Shown in pieces: positions 41,101-56,100 of a stretch of 64,000 nucleotides of DNA. Each line of letters starts with the position of its first letter. The first letter of the stretch is position 1. The notes under the pieces were generated by a model. It was not told the origin of the DNA. It saw nothing but the letters and a program-made list of their open reading frames with translations, and did no database searches. Both the position numbers and the translations under genes were made by a program. Origin of the DNA: Eretmocerus hayati (lineage: Eukaryota; Arthropoda; Insecta; Hymenoptera; Aphelinidae); contig CM056744.1 of the NCBI GenBank assembly GCA_029851415.1, forward strand, positions 90,817,907 through 90,881,906. The letters are read 5' to 3'.

Positions 41101-44100
41101 CTAGCTTTGTCTAAATAACTACACTGTAGGTAGACCGTCGATAATCAATCTGGATCCTTTGATACATCAATGAATCTTTCCTATTCACATTGGTGTTATT
41201 ATGTGGGTTTCGCTCTCGGGTCTCTAAGTATGTACGGCTTTCTATATGTTTTCTGAGGTAGAAATAGGTTGAAATAGAGGTAGAAAGGCGAGCAAGTTGG
41301 AAAGACTGACCTCGACAAAGCCTTGCACGGTGGTGTCGACGACCATGAGTGGGTTCTGAATCAGATGCACGACGCCGTTCTTCACCGGAATGTTGGGCTT
41401 GACGATCTCAGCGAGCACCGATGCGGTCGGATGCTCCGAGTCACCAATTAGTGTATCCGATTTGACGTAATCTGAAAATATATCATAGTTGATCAAAATT
41501 TGCAAACTTTTTTTGGATCATTCTTTTTGGTTGATACACAAGTTGAAAGGATGATTCAATCGTAGAAGAAAGACAAAATACTTGAGGTAGGAATCATATG
41601 GTTACTCGATGGATAGCCGAAACATTCGGATTTTAAAATATGAAAGTATCATTAGGAGCGAACAGAATAGACAAAATGTTACAAGATTGCTAGGCTGATT
41701 TGATGGATATATTGTAAATTGACATCCCAGCACGGGCCGTTTGTCGCCGCGATCGAATTGCGTGTTCTAATATCATTTAGAGAGTATTTCATCATAAAAT
41801 TGTAATATCTTGAATCGTTCCCTTCAAATGGTAAATAATTTTAGAACATGACTCGATCCAGGAGGACTTGCATGATAAACCTAGTCCTCCTGGATCAAGT
41901 AATGTTCCAAAATTATTTCGTATTTCATCATGATCATCGGTATACTCGATCAATCCGAGGACTTTATGTATGCCATGAATAAAATTAGTATGTGCAAGCT
42001 GTCTATAGATGATCTCTCATGAACTCCAGCAAGGATACTCACACTTGTGTGCACCCTTGTCGCTGTGCTCGGTGGAGAAGCTGATGGTGACCTTGAGATT
42101 GTCGCCAAATGCAAGCGTCTCGTACGGCTTATTACTCTGCGTCGGCGCAGTGAATAACACATGATTGGGAATCACGTGGCCATCGATGACCTGTTTGTCA
42201 ATCTTGCGTGGTCGTGCATTGGGCTGTTGAGAAATTAAAAAGAAATTAGATGTAATTATCAGTTTAAACAGTTATTCTCTAAAGAAATTAGGCATGGAAG
42301 TCGATCTATTAACGAAATCAATCGAGACGTGTAATATCTTTATTTAAGGATTTTCCGATTCTATGAGTGCCAGGCGCAGACCACAATATTCAGGGATCTT
42401 GTGCCTACCTCGTTTGATGCAGAAATCAAATGAGGAGTTCTCAAAAATGGAAGATGTGAGAAAATAAGCTGGTCTAACTCTTAGATTGATTCTTTGGATT
42501 ATAAAAAAATGTACACTACAGTATTTCAATCATTGAAACGAATCCGATGAAGTCTGAGTTTCTTGATTCACTAACTCTAAAGATGACTTTCATATCATCG
42601 ATGGATGAGAATCCAGAATGGATAATAGATCACAGAATTACCTTCTAAATTTTGAGAAACAGAATGACGCCAGTTTTGACGTTCGGATGATTTGAGAAAG
42701 ACAAGTTTGATTATACGGTTAATAATGAATCATAATTAAATTTCCGAACGCAAGATCGATCGTAGGCATGCCTTTTTTATCAAAGTGGATCTTAAGAATT
42801 GAGAAAAAATAGTATGGGGCCAATATCGAAAAATAAATACGCCTCAACCTAGTTTGAACCGGGAAAATTTTCCTTCCCGGGAAGATCCTGTACTATTTCA
42901 GCTATCCCGGGCTAATTTAGGTAACTAAGTTGCACTAAGACTAGAGTGTCTTGTGAAATAACATTGGTTTGGTTCTTGTCCGTACAATAAAATTTTCGTC
43001 TGTGAGAAAATAGTTCACAGAATACCTTTTCTGTTTTGGAATGGAATTTAGAAGATAAAACTGAATAGATTGACGATGACATCACCCAGTCACTTGCATG
43101 AGTCATCACAAGAAAATTATGAATTTTTCTCGGATTGTATTAAATTGATCGAAAAATTCCTCAAAATTGACTCAGGTATCTCCGAAGCTCGCACCACGAT
43201 CGTCAACTCACAATGGTTTTCATGTACAAAAACTTGCGCAGATATTGGCAAAACCTTACTGTAATTTGCGTCAATTTGGGATATCAGTTTCTTTGACAAC
43301 CAAAATGGATCGCGAGGAAGGTATTGTCAATAAATTTCTTCAAAAAATCTGCCGCAAACCACGGCTCACAGAGATTTTTGGAACAGAGTAGGTTAGAGAA
43401 AATGTAAAATGAAAAGCTCATCACGCATACCTTGAAACCCTCGTCAACAGGAATGAAGAAAGTGTATTTTCCTTCCGCACTGAAAACGTTACTTCTGTTG
43501 ATCTCCTTGACACGTTGGGCGAATGTTCTGAAATCAGACATACAACAAAATAAAACCAATTGTACAACTCACCATAATCGGCTCCATGTCTATTGTATAC
43601 CACCCACTCTAGTCATCAGGTATGGTACTCATTGCATCATAGCCATCTTATTGGGAGACATTTTTCATAATATTTTAGCCAATCTGCATGCGACATACAA
43701 ATGATTCGAAGCAATAATGCATGGTATTGTTTGAGAATTTGAGTATTTTTAGTAGACTACTCATCTTTCGTACAGTCAAATAAGAGCCATTACTCATTCC
43801 ATCGAACTTCCTTGACTGCAAAAAGTTTTCCAAGCAAGAAGTGTGGCAGACATAATACCTATATTTTTCTCGATTTTTCGTATTGGTAATGTTTTTCAAA
43901 AGATGGTTACGTATCCAAGTGACTTCATTCTCTAGTGATAACTCTGCAATAATAACGAGTGAAAGATTCTAGTGATCCAGTTTTACCGAACACAAATAGA
44001 TAATTTAGGAAAAAATTTCAATTTTCATAGTAGATTGCACGCCGAGCACAGCAATGTGTTACGATTTATGGTTCTGGTAAGACAAGAAACTTCTGCAAGC

Positions 44101-47100
44101 GAGAGCTATCGATGCTTTAGAATTTTCACTTATAATTTTACCTTTTTATTCATCAGAATGCGGTTATGCCATCTAATAATCGATCGAGTTTTGATTTTGT
44201 TCGTTCCGTGTGAATAATCAGAAGTTGCAAGCCTGCTTAGAATCATTATTTTGTTCAGATGATCACGATATCGGCCTTATTACGCATCAAGCTGCGTATC
44301 AGTGAAATTCTGATTCATAACAAAACAGATTTCTTCCTCCTCAATTCTTCATGAATTAAGCAAGTATTGCCGCAGGCTGCAATGCAGTTTCAGTCGAGAA
44401 TATGATTATTTGAAAAAAATAGTATGCAAAGATCGCACTACATTAGCATGGAGAATACTGCATAGTTCGTATAAAGCCACTGAAAAAGTCCGACAAGTTG
44501 CGAGTATATTGCATTATTCATCGTGAAGAGGCAGTACTTTCTATGCCACGAGTTGAGTTATAGTGAGATCCCAATAAGCTCGGCTCTCTCAGATTCCTCA
44601 GCATATTTTCCAGGTGAACGCATTCCCTGGAATTTGCATAGAATTATCAGGTATTGTGAATGCACTCCACGGTATTGTAGTTCAGAAGAATTTGAGCATC
44701 GAGTCTTGGAATTCAGATACTAATATATCATTGACAGGTTGTTTCATTGATGACCGATTAGAAGATCAAATTGATGAAATAATATCCCAAAATTGAAAAT
44801 TCTGAATTTCCTGATAGGGTCCAGTGCTTTTTGTCTGCAGTCATTCTTGTGACAGAAGGATACGAGCTTACAGCTCATAAAATTCGACTCAAACGAGGTG
44901 CCTAGGTTATACTCAGAAATCGAATGGGTAATTAAATAATCAAAAGCCAACAAGACCAACGTTGGATACAGAAATCGAATGGGTAATTAAATATTCAAAA
45001 GCCAACAAGACCAACGTTGGATACGTACCGCAATCGGTGTTTGCCGATGTTGAGATTCTCACTCTGCTCGAGGAACTGCAGCGCATCGGGATTGTAAATG
45101 GGCTCAGAAGTCTTCAAGGACCGCACGGGCTCGAGAACTTCGGAAATCTTGTGTAGAACCTGCAAGAATACATCAAATCCAGCGCTCAAAACAAGGATCT
45201 TTGAAGAATTTCCATTGAACATCCTTGCAATTGTCACCCATAGGAAATGTCTCTCCGTCAGTATAGAAAAAGTACGAATCGTAATAAATCAGAGTGTCGT
45301 CGCAGAGAGTTGGAAGGTAGAGAAATAAATACCTCGTAGTCGTCGTCGTCGTCGTCGTCGTGGAGATCGTCGAGTGAAACATTAAAAAGAAGTAGTAGCG
45401 CGATTTCTGTCTCTACACAAAACACGAAGACGTATAGCCGAACGAATTCATCAAGAGGCGCCCCGAATGCCGATGCCGCGACAAAAGCTTGCAAAAAAGA
45501 AAAAGTCTTGTGCTGTTGCAGTCACCAGAACGTCGATACCTATAGGCAGATGAAAAGAGGAGATGAAAAAAAAAAAAAATGAGGAAAAAAGTCGAAGAAA
45601 GAGAGGAAACTGCGGGAATGCGGCGCGTCTTGGTGTACGTGAGTTGCATGTTTATCTTATGTGATGCTACTGCTTTTGGCGACGATCGGCATAGCATGCG
45701 TTTTCTAGACTCGCTTCGCAGAAATCAATTCGGGCATTCCGGAGAAATTGAACTTGCTCGAATGGTGATTTTTATGGGAGTTAGCGGAGGAAAACGTAGG
45801 TGCAGCTAGAAAATAAAAAAAATTGGTAAAAGAAAACTTTTAAAAAACGCTTTTATTCACTTGACAACGAACAAAACCTGACTATGCAAGATATAACTTG
45901 GCACATCGAATAGTTAACTATGTTCGAAAGTATGATGACACTTAACTATAAGTATGATATATTTTAATGGTGAAAATGAAAAATGGTTGACACAACTTGC
46001 GATTTCGGTGTTCGCTTGCTAAAAATTGACTTCCACTTCTTATCACAAAAACTAAAGGCGTGGGGCATCTTTATCCCAAGCAGTTGAGATTATATAATTG
46101 TTGTAATAAGGTTGTTGAGAAACTTGGTAATATATTCTGGTCCAGGCACACAAGTTATCAAGCATCTTCATTTTCTCGACAAATATGATACCTCATGTGT
46201 ATACCTCGAAAATAGTGAGCTATATGTGAAGGTTTCAACGAACTAATGAAATGAAACACTTGGTCTCGTAATGGTTTGTTTGGATATTTTTGCGCCCCAC
46301 GCTTTCACTTCTCGTTACAAGGTGTAGAAGCTATTTTTAGCAATCGAACACCGAAATCAAAAGTTGTGTCAACCATTTTTCATTTTCACCATTAAAATGT
46401 ATCATATAGTTAACTGTCATCATACTTTAGAAACATAGTTAACTATTTGATGTGCTCAGTTATATCTTGCATAGTTAGTTGTTCGTTTATTTAATCATTT
46501 TTTTGTCAAAATCAACCCCGAGGCCTAATTATTACGAGCTACGAGTGATCAGAAATACGTGATTTTACCCGATCCGAGGCAACAAATCAAAACTGGCCTG
46601 AATACAGAAAGTTGGACAAAAGGCGTTTGCTCGTATATGCGCCAGACATTCAAATAGTTCGAATTATTCTGAAATTCAGATTTCCGCGCGATACTTACTG
46701 TCCGTGCACTCCGATTCAGTCGTCAGACGTACTGATTTTGAATGATTGAAAGCAAGTACTCTCCGAACTTGTAAGAAAAAACCGAATTGCAACTTTGTTT
46801 CTCGGGTCATGAACCACCAAAAAAAAAAAAAAAATTGGGTTGATGCATGCGTGCTCCATGTTCTCATATGGGCAATGAACTACACGGCCGCGCTCGCGTG
46901 TCTGCATAGGATTCAAATACTCTTCGATCATTGACGTTTGACGTATTTATTTCTTAACGCATACCGCGTATCCGCGTAAACATACTTCCTATCGACAAAA
47001 TACGATCTTCCCAAAGCAGATGGCGCTAGCACCTTCTCAATGTGTGAGAGAGACACCAAAATTATGCCATCTCTCTCCCTCTCACGTTACAATTCGTGGA

Positions 47101-50100
47101 AATGTTTACGATCGCACATTGCTAACCATGTCATCTACGATAAAGCCAGAATATTAGGCAACTTATACGCTGAGAAAAAAAATACACCGGGACACAAGCA
47201 CAAACTATTAAACCACACACTTACGTTTACTTTACACACTCGTTTCAGCAATATTGTTTGGCCCTAACGCGTACGAGCAAACGACGTATATCTTGTGGGA
47301 GGAGCTAACAAAAAATTGTGCATCATGATTGGACAGAAATGACGAAATTGTATAGTGTCCCTATTTTAAAAAATTCACTAGTCGGGCAGCTGCCGAACTA
47401 GCAACTCGGTGAAGTGCAATAAAAGCGTTTAAAAATGACTCGCTTTCTCTTGGACGTCAGCGACACGTGCGCGCCCGCCTCACGCAGATCTAAATTCCAT
47501 TGACTCTTGTGTGCGCTCGACGATATCAATTCACGCCACGACGACGACGACGACGACGACGACGATGAGACGAAAGATTGTTCAAGATGCCAACCAAATG
47601 CGCGACCGTTCGTTCTTGTCGCTCTGTGGCATTTCAGAATTCAATTCGACCTGGTAGGAGATACGAGGAACGCTTACGAATGTCGCTCTCTATTCAGTCA
47701 TACACTATTCTGAAGATCTTTGCATAGTGGGCATCGGGTCATGTTTTCTGTGAGTGACTCTTGAACTAATACAGGCTTTGAATTTGCATTGTGGGCTGTT
47801 GAAATCAATTTTTTCTATCTTGGCTACTCGTGATGAGAAATATAAGTGGGCGAATCTCAGAATTCGGGCGGTTTTGTAATTATGACCTATATTTTACATC
47901 TAATGGGACACGATTTGCGGCAACTGGTGTCTTTCATTGGAAGTTTTCGAGAATAAACTCGTCTTTAACACTTTCAAATGCTTCTGAGGTCCATATCTTG
48001 CTTTGGTCCGATGATACAACATGTGTTATGTGGGAAAAGTCGATTTTTTTGCTGTCACAACGATTTTGAGGTGCACGCCTTAGCTTGTAGGTTCGATCGA
48101 GGGCGATAGTTCAACCATCCTGGGAGATCTGATGGGTGATTGATTATACTTCGAAGATTCGAATCTTTTTTGCCCCACGGCTATCCTCATCGAGATGAGA
48201 GAGCTGATGGAAGTTGTTGGTGTGTAAGACAATTTTTTTCATTTCAAAAAACCGCTCTTGCTTGCAATCCTGTCATCGGTCCGATAAAAAGAATGAAGTT
48301 CTGGAAACGGGATCTGATTCAATATGACAAACCTATAAATCTAGCTAAGTCCTATTGATGTCATCAGATTCTGGTGGCTGTTAGAATATTAACTAAACTA
48401 TGAGGTACTGGGCCAGTAGTTTTTTCCTCCGTGGTTAGCTCCGAATTCGTATAGATTTTACTTTGTTTGGATGAAGCTTCTTTGAGGTTAGCTGACGCTT
48501 CCTCACGTGATTTTGATAAATGCCAGAGCAAACTGACGAACCCAATGTTTGTCACTCGAAAGGTTGATGTACGGGATAACTGGCTCAACAAGATTTCACT
48601 TGGAGCCACACAAATCTGAAACCACGACGAATCCGCGGTGCAACTGCACAAAAATACCTATTGCATGACCTGGGAATCTTAGGAAACACCGTGGTCATTA
48701 TAAATTTCCAAGCGTAATGATATTGTGCTAAAGCATTCGGGAAAGTTTTTCAGTCAACACTAGAACTCATCTAGAGTGAATAGGAATATTTATCAATTGA
48801 AAATTGCGGTCGACTGAAAAAGGTTATGTGTGAGCCAGTAATTAGAGCGTGGGTACGGTCGTAATACCGGCTCAGGCTACGGAGAGCGTAGGCCACCCAC
48901 GCCGAGATTACGGTCGTAATATGCTCAGTATTTTGACAGTAGCCCGCGACCGTAGAACGGCCGCCACCAGTGAGCTACGGTCGTGTTACGGCCGTACAGC
49001 CCATGATTTTTCCACCAGGTCTTATGCGCGGAAGGGTAGACTACTCAACACTACAACTGATAAAATCTGAGTTTGAGTTCATATTTGATCTGCCCTTATA
49101 ACTTCTGGTATTGATGCCCTTTTTCCTGACTCACTTGGAATTATTATAGCCTCTAAGCTGGTAACATTTATTTCAAGTGAAATAATGACATATTCATATA
49201 TCACGATTCGAAAGGCAAAAGTGAAATCTTTGTCATAGAATAATCAGTAAGCTCGTATCTTACACTGTAAAAAATTTTTCCGAAAAACTTCAACCAGTCT
49301 GGTTGAAAATTCAACCAGTTTGGTTGAATATTCAACCAAAGTGGATTATCACAATCTGTCCGTGCGGTTCCTGCATATCAGGTTGCCTACGTGTGGGGGG
49401 TGGAATATGATGGATGGTCATATCTATGGATAAGGATGGATTGAGGGGTGGACTGATGGATGATGGATCGATGGTCGATGGATGGATGGTGGATGGGGTC
49501 GACGAATGGATAGAAGAATGGATGGTGGATGGGGTCGACGAATGGATCGAAGAATGGATGGTGGGTGGACGGATGGATGTATGGATGGAGTGATGAATGG
49601 GGGGTGGATGGATGGATGAATCGGTTATGTGACCATCCACCCATCCATCCATCATTCATCCGTCCATCACGCATCTATCATTCACACAATCACCCATCCA
49701 GCCTTCATCCCTCTTCTCCAGTCATCCAACCATCACCCATCCATCTATTCGTCTATTCACCTATCCATCCACCCTTCGCACATTCACCCATCTATTCATC
49801 TATCCATCTATCCGACCACCCACCCATCCACCCATCCATCACGGAATATAATCACTTGGATGAGAATTCAACCAGTCTGGCTGAAAATTCAACCAATTTT
49901 ACACAGTGTAGACATGAGTCTCATTGTTTGGATGGGCTCTCTCGTACCGATGAACTTTCGAGCTACAATAGCCAGAACAGCGCACTTCTAGTTTCCCCTC
50001 ATGGCTATATCCGTCGATTTGCACTTGTGTTCTATATAATATGAAACGCTCGTGTCGAGAAATGGTGATGCATGATGAATAATGAGTGCAGACGCAGATG

Positions 50101-53100
50101 AGATGTCTGATACAATTTGAAACGAGTCTGAAATTGAGCGACGCGCTTGTACGTTCCCTCCCTTATATGCTGTAATAGAGCAATACAGAATAGAGAACCG
50201 TTTGAGGCAGGAGTAGCCGAATTCTCGAGCTAGTTTGCCTCTATATCGCGCATGAGTATATTGAGAATTTCAGTGTAAGGAAATGTATAGCGCCTTGCCC
50301 GGAGCGTTCCGACGAATAATTCATCATTTAGCATCGCAGCGAGCACTTTGCGAGCATCGGGCAAGATACAAAGGATGGAAATAAACGGCACCAGGCAGCC
50401 ACCATCACCGTGCAGCAGTGCGTTCCATTTATTTGCGACGTCGAAGACCAACGAATCGTACAAGTGAGACGGAGATAGTGCAACAGATATATCTACTCTT
50501 CTAGATGGGTCCCTGTGGATCTGGAAACTGATACACGATGAAGCGCAAGAGCAGGAGAAAGAGAAATGGCGAGGTTTTGCCTGCAGCTCGCGCGGGCTGA
50601 TATTACATGCGCTCTTCGATGCAGGCTTTTTTAACGAGCTGCAGGAGAAAAATTGCCGGCGATCGATGGTGTACGAAGTCCTATAGTCGCCCTATACTAG
50701 CTATCTGTTTCCTCCTGTGTTGCGACTCCTTTTCCAGCTCGTTTGCTTCGAGGCGCTGGAGTCGTGCATCTCCCGGACAGCAGTCAAAGCGTATTTGGAA
50801 TTTGTCTTTTCTATGGTTTGGTTGGTAATCTCTTTTCCTCGTGAAATTCTGCACAATGTAAGCAGGTAACGACGGAGCAATACGAAATTGCGATTCACGC
50901 ATTACGTATGTTCACCAAATAGGAGTAGTATTAGATCATTGATTGGTAGACTGATTGCACTTTGATGTGCAAGAAATAAGTGTTCTGTAAGGTGTGACTT
51001 TTTCACTCAATCACGCTCAGAGAGCGAGATTGAAGGATACGATAATCTAATGTGGTGAGTGATCTACTCTATAGTGAGCAGATGAGTCAGAAAAAGGGAG
51101 AATTTGGTTGATTTTCCATATCTTCAAGTGATTGTGAATCGTTACGGAAAAATTTTGAAGGAAGTCTGAGAGTGTCTAGGCAGCCCTGCCGTCCACTTAA
51201 AGAAACACAGTATGGTACAAAAGTCGAAACTGAGATAATCGACAAAATGTGTTTGTCAGTTAGTATATGTAAGCCGTGTAATTGCCTTGCTATTCTATTT
51301 TCTATCTATTTGGGGAAACGTGATACGAGGGCATGACTTGCACCATCAGATCGGGCTAAGAAAAATCTACCAGAAACTATTTTTATCTCATTTTGGTCAA
51401 AAAGTGTCATACGGTGTTTCTTAAAGTGGACGGCAGACCCGAGTATTGATACCTCAAACCGCTGTATCCTGGATTTTCGTTCCACGTCTATCGAGAATAA
51501 CGCGCGAACAACATTTTTGATCTTCCATAAATCCTAATTTTGTCTCGATCAAGAAATAACATTTTTTGTTCGGTAGGAAAGTGTCTATTGACAATAAAAA
51601 AGAAAAAAAAAACAAAAAAAACAAACAAAAAACAGGGACCCAGAGGGGTGTATTCACGTTAGGGTATTGAATTCTGAGTTCCCCTCCGATGATTTGAAAA
51701 ATCTCACGAACCCACGATGAAACAGATGCCCATAGTATGCGATACTTGCAAGTGCAGGCGCGATGTCACGTGTCTGACCCGAGCGCGACTGTTACTACTG
51801 ATTCCTCATCACTGTATCTTTCGGTGCTCGTTTTCCAGATAAGAGCGAATCTTTGAAAAGTTTATGATTCTTGTCATCGAAGAGAATCAGATGACAACTC
51901 TCCTCAGAGGACGAACTCGAAATCAACTTTTTCCAAACATATCCTGTAAAATTAACGGAAATCAAAATGGTCAAGTTGAACGAACGTCAGACCAGCTACA
52001 CTTTTTAAACTTGCGGCAAAGCTGACGACCAGAATTTGTTAAATTCTTCTGATGACTATGGATATAATTTGTGATCCAGACGAATTTGACTATTGTTGGA
52101 GCTTGGCATGAATAGCATGTAGGGATCAAAGCGATAATCTGTATAGCTGAACATTCATTCGAAACTTCATCCAATCGAGTTTACTGGGATGAGAAATATC
52201 AGCAAGTACCGTTCACGTTAACTGAACTGCTTGTCGTCAGGCTCGTAGAAATTGATATGCCAAGCACTCGTTGAGTGTAGTTATCCAGGGTAGAGTCAGT
52301 GAGAACATTAAATAGAGGGAACAAAAGCAAGGGAGCTAGGAGAGATAGGCAACAAGAGCGATAAGGCCGGACAGGTGGAGAAAAAAAGAGGTAGGGTTGG
52401 TGAAAAAAAAAGAGGAAAGCGGGGGCAAGATAAGCAAAAAGCGTGCAGAGGTGGAAAGATGGGAGAGTCGTAGAAATGAGAAAACAAAGAGCTGCTGTAG
52501 CAGCATAGGGATGAAGGCAGAGGAGGGACACAAAAGGGGGATGGGAAACCAGGAGAAAGGGGAGAGAGTGGCGAGAGCTCGAGTTTGTTTGTTTCCGCGA
52601 TAAGGCAGCGGGTGCGCACATCCATTTGTCTTGTGAGAAAGAAAAATAGCGGCCGGTGTGTAGTTGCGCCTAGGAGGAGAGCTTGCCCAACTCGCCGCAC
52701 CGAGTGTCCTGCTGCCGCTGTTGCTGCTAATGCCTCTAGTACACCAGAGCCCCCGCGCTGATAACTCCCGAGCGAGTTGAGTAGACTCCCGCAATTACGC
52801 CCGATTCAACAGTCTTCATGAATAATAAACCCAGAGACTGCTGGCTAGTACATGTCACGAGCTGGAGGTCGCAGCTTAAACTGGAACAAACTCACAACCA
52901 GGAATTGGAGTAGTTGATCAGGTCGAGACAATCGATGATAACTTTTTTCATCGAGAATGTGATTTGAGGATTCCGGAAAGTGAAGTTCAATGCTGACCTT
53001 GGTGGGATTGGCAGTGCCCTGCGAATCTTCAGTCCGATTTGAGCATCCCGAATGGCATGACAATTTGTGCTTTCGTAGCCAGCGGAGAATGAATTATCAG

Positions 53101-56100
53101 TAAACGATCGAATAATGTGTTGATTATAAGTCGGCACAAAAGCCAGAATGACATAGAAGAAGGCGAGTCTAGATGTTGACATTATTCGCAAGAATCCGGA
53201 ACCTTGACAGGACCGCGTCGGGGGCTCACGGCAGGTCGGGGTCAGCCGAAAGGCCAGCCGACGGTCTGTCACTCAAAGTTGGAAAGTCTGAATGGTTCGT
53301 CATGACACTATCACACCTTAGATCGTAGCGAGAGGGCGAAAGTTAAGAATGTGAGTGCGTTATGGACGCCTATGATTCAAAGTGGAAACGGCACGGTCGT
53401 GTTTTACACTGGACACTGTGGAATGTGTACTCTCGTGCCGGAAATTCTGAGTTCAAGACACTTGACACAGAGCGGCGCTGAATGGTTCGTGCGATTGGGA
53501 AGGGAAAGGATTGAATGCACAGGAATCATGCACACACTTGACGCGGTAGCCGACACTACAATCTAACTTAAGATTTAATACACACCAACGGATTATAATT
53601 ATTATTAAGGAACATGTAAGGATCGCGGCCCTCTGCAAGACCGCGGCGTAACGTGACGTGAATATGGCGTAAACGAGTCGGGGCGCACAGACGCGGTCAA
53701 TGATGTGACGCGCGTACTGGCCGGTCAAAGATTTTAGATCTGAATGAAGTCCATGAAGTGAATGAAATGCCGAGCCAGTGCTCGGCTGGTCTTCTATACC
53801 TATAGGGAGCACATCATTCCGTACAGAGAAAGTCTGAACTGGTTATGCTCGGACTCGCGTAGGTTATACTTTGCAGCCATTCTCATGTACAAAATTCTAA
53901 AAATGAAAGAGCCCGATTACCTGGCTGCAATGTTCATTGAAAATCAGCGCCGACCCACAAGTCGGGGTGATGCTAGAGATTTAATGATCCTCAGAGTCCA
54001 ACCCAAGTCAACTGAGCAATCATTTCAACACCTGTGTGCCACACTCTGGAACTCTCTCCCTCTTCTTCTACGCCATTTGCCATCACTATTGTCATTCAAG
54101 TTCTCATTGAAACTCCATCTGCTCAAGATTGATTCCCAAGATCTCCCTATCATCCCACAAAAGCTACAATGAGTCCCCAGTAACCCCCTTTTCAAGAAAT
54201 TTTATGAATTATCTAATTTATTTTTCCAGTTCACTCGTATTATTTTGATTTCTGTGTTATCATGTATTATCGTGTAATACTGTGGATTACTGGAAAATGT
54301 GTACATGACGTATCATATCTGTGATAAAATGCAAGACTGAATATGGCCTTGACCAAATTCTCTACTGAATGAAATGAAGAGTTAATTGTAATGTATATAC
54401 AAAAATAGGGAGACAATGACTGGCTCCCTCAGCTTTATTTACTTGGAAATTGTATTTGTACTATTGATAATTTGCCACCGTGCAAATAAAAGCTATCTAT
54501 CTATCTATCTATCTACCTACTGTCCGCGGAATCCGCGGATTCTCCGATGGTCATCCGCAGAATCCGTGGATTCAGCGGACGCCGCGTGGGCATCCGCTAA
54601 AAGCGCGGATGCCGCATGACTCACACTTACGCGTAAACAAGCTTGGGTAGGAATGAAGTATATTTGATTATGTATCAAATTGATATGTGGGCTGATCATG
54701 GCACGAGCTGCGCACGTCAACCTCGTGCACAAATTGACTCACGGCTGCACGCGATGTCAATACACGGATGAACAGTGAGAGGGAGTGTACCAATACTTTG
54801 AAAATTTTTTGGAGCCATGCAGCGTTTTGAAGAAAGATAAGGGCACTCATCCATTGAAGGAACGAGGGTATTCCTGCAAGTATTTTTGGTATAATTTAGT
54901 GCCATTAACTTTTCAAGTAAGGCAAGAGTTGCCAACTTGAATGGAGAGCTGTAAAACGCTCGATTTCACTGCATCAGAGGTCTCTTTCCTGGTTGTGTAC
55001 TCTTTTGATGGTATATCAAACAATTTATTCTTGCAAAATGTTCGAGAGAAGGACAGCTAACTTTGAAAGTCCCCAGGTAGCTGGACGTTGTCGAAATTCC
55101 ATCAGGCTTTCCTTTCAAAAAAGCAAATTATCGTGGTCAGGAAGAAGGTTTTGATTCGTTCAAGTTTGGATCATCCCACATGACTGAGATGTTTCTTTTC
55201 ACATCTCATTCTGAGAATTCCCCTAACGCCAATTTGATACTCGCCAAATCCCTCTCCAGCACTATGAGATGCTTTTTGACACGATATGAAATACGTTTAC
55301 TCTGTGTTTTGGCGATTTTTGTTTTCCGAAGGACTACATTATGCGGGCAGCGTCGAGAAGACTAGTTCCACAAAGCAAAAGAACCGTGATCTTCGCCATC
55401 ACAATGAATGTTTTAGAGCATAGTAAAATTTGATGCAAAGTTTGCCGTTGGAAATGTTGCAGCTCAAGCAAATCTTTTCAACAAGTGACTCTAACTTGCC
55501 AATTTCGGGCAAAGATCTTCCATCGATCACATAACCCAAAGCAGCTGCCGAAACTTCTAGTCGAAGCCGCGAGCAATTTTAATTTTTAAAGACCCGGCAC
55601 AACCCCGCAAAGTTGAGGAAGCAGATAGCTATCGGATGCATCGTGAGCGCGGAGAAGCCCAGAACGGGGATTCTTTGTGGTCCATCACACCCACTGCACA
55701 GTCGAGAAACGGTATGCTCATGGTTCGACTGCCGCTTATAACCGTGACCAATGCCACATTCGAGTATCTCCATTTGTTCTCTCCCACAACGGCCTCATTC
55801 AACCACTTAAAAATTTGTCATCCAATTGCTCGCCACGATTCCTGACTCGAATCGAATTCGTTTCGGGGTTAAAACTCGCTACGACGACAACGACGCACGT
55901 ACGGATTTTACTCATGAATAGAGCACGGACAAGGTACCTTTGCTTTATATAAGAAGCCAAGTTCGCGAAGTATAAGTAGAAGACGAAGACGACGACGACG
56001 AAGCAGACTTGGTCGTAAATCCAAGTTAACGGCAGGCTATCTCTGTATAACGAGTGTACATATAGTAGAGGCAACGGCCCGCCCGGGTGCCGCTTATCAC

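Noticed and set aside
43284..43559. 91-codon minus-strand frame covering the Fas1 domain-2 H1 exon taken as a complete gene
   Set aside because: Only 43431-43527 is exon; the rest of the frame is intron read-through on both sides of clear splice sites.
49332..50044. 171-codon plus-strand frame and overlapping minus-strand frames (His-Pro-Ser-Ile repeats)
   Set aside because: The ATGGATGG satellite of foldback copy 2 read in different frames, with random extension into flanking DNA.
50230..50463. 77-codon minus-strand frame with a fairly protein-like composition
   Set aside because: No FAS1 or other family motif, no matching splice sites in Fas1 phase. It could be chance in a GC-rich patch.
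52199..52794. Three overlapping minus-strand frames of 130-152 codons
   Set aside because: All three cross a purine-rich plus-strand tract that depletes stops in every frame; the products are Leu/Phe/Ser/Pro-rich with no motif.
52892..53272. Minus-strand frame of 126 codons with a signal-peptide-like start ([17 protein letters not shown]) considered as the first Fas1 exon
   Set aside because: It lies between the exons at 45159 and 62903, and the domain-1 exon at 62903 is upstream of it. Its sequence has no FAS1 similarity and no donor in the phase needed.
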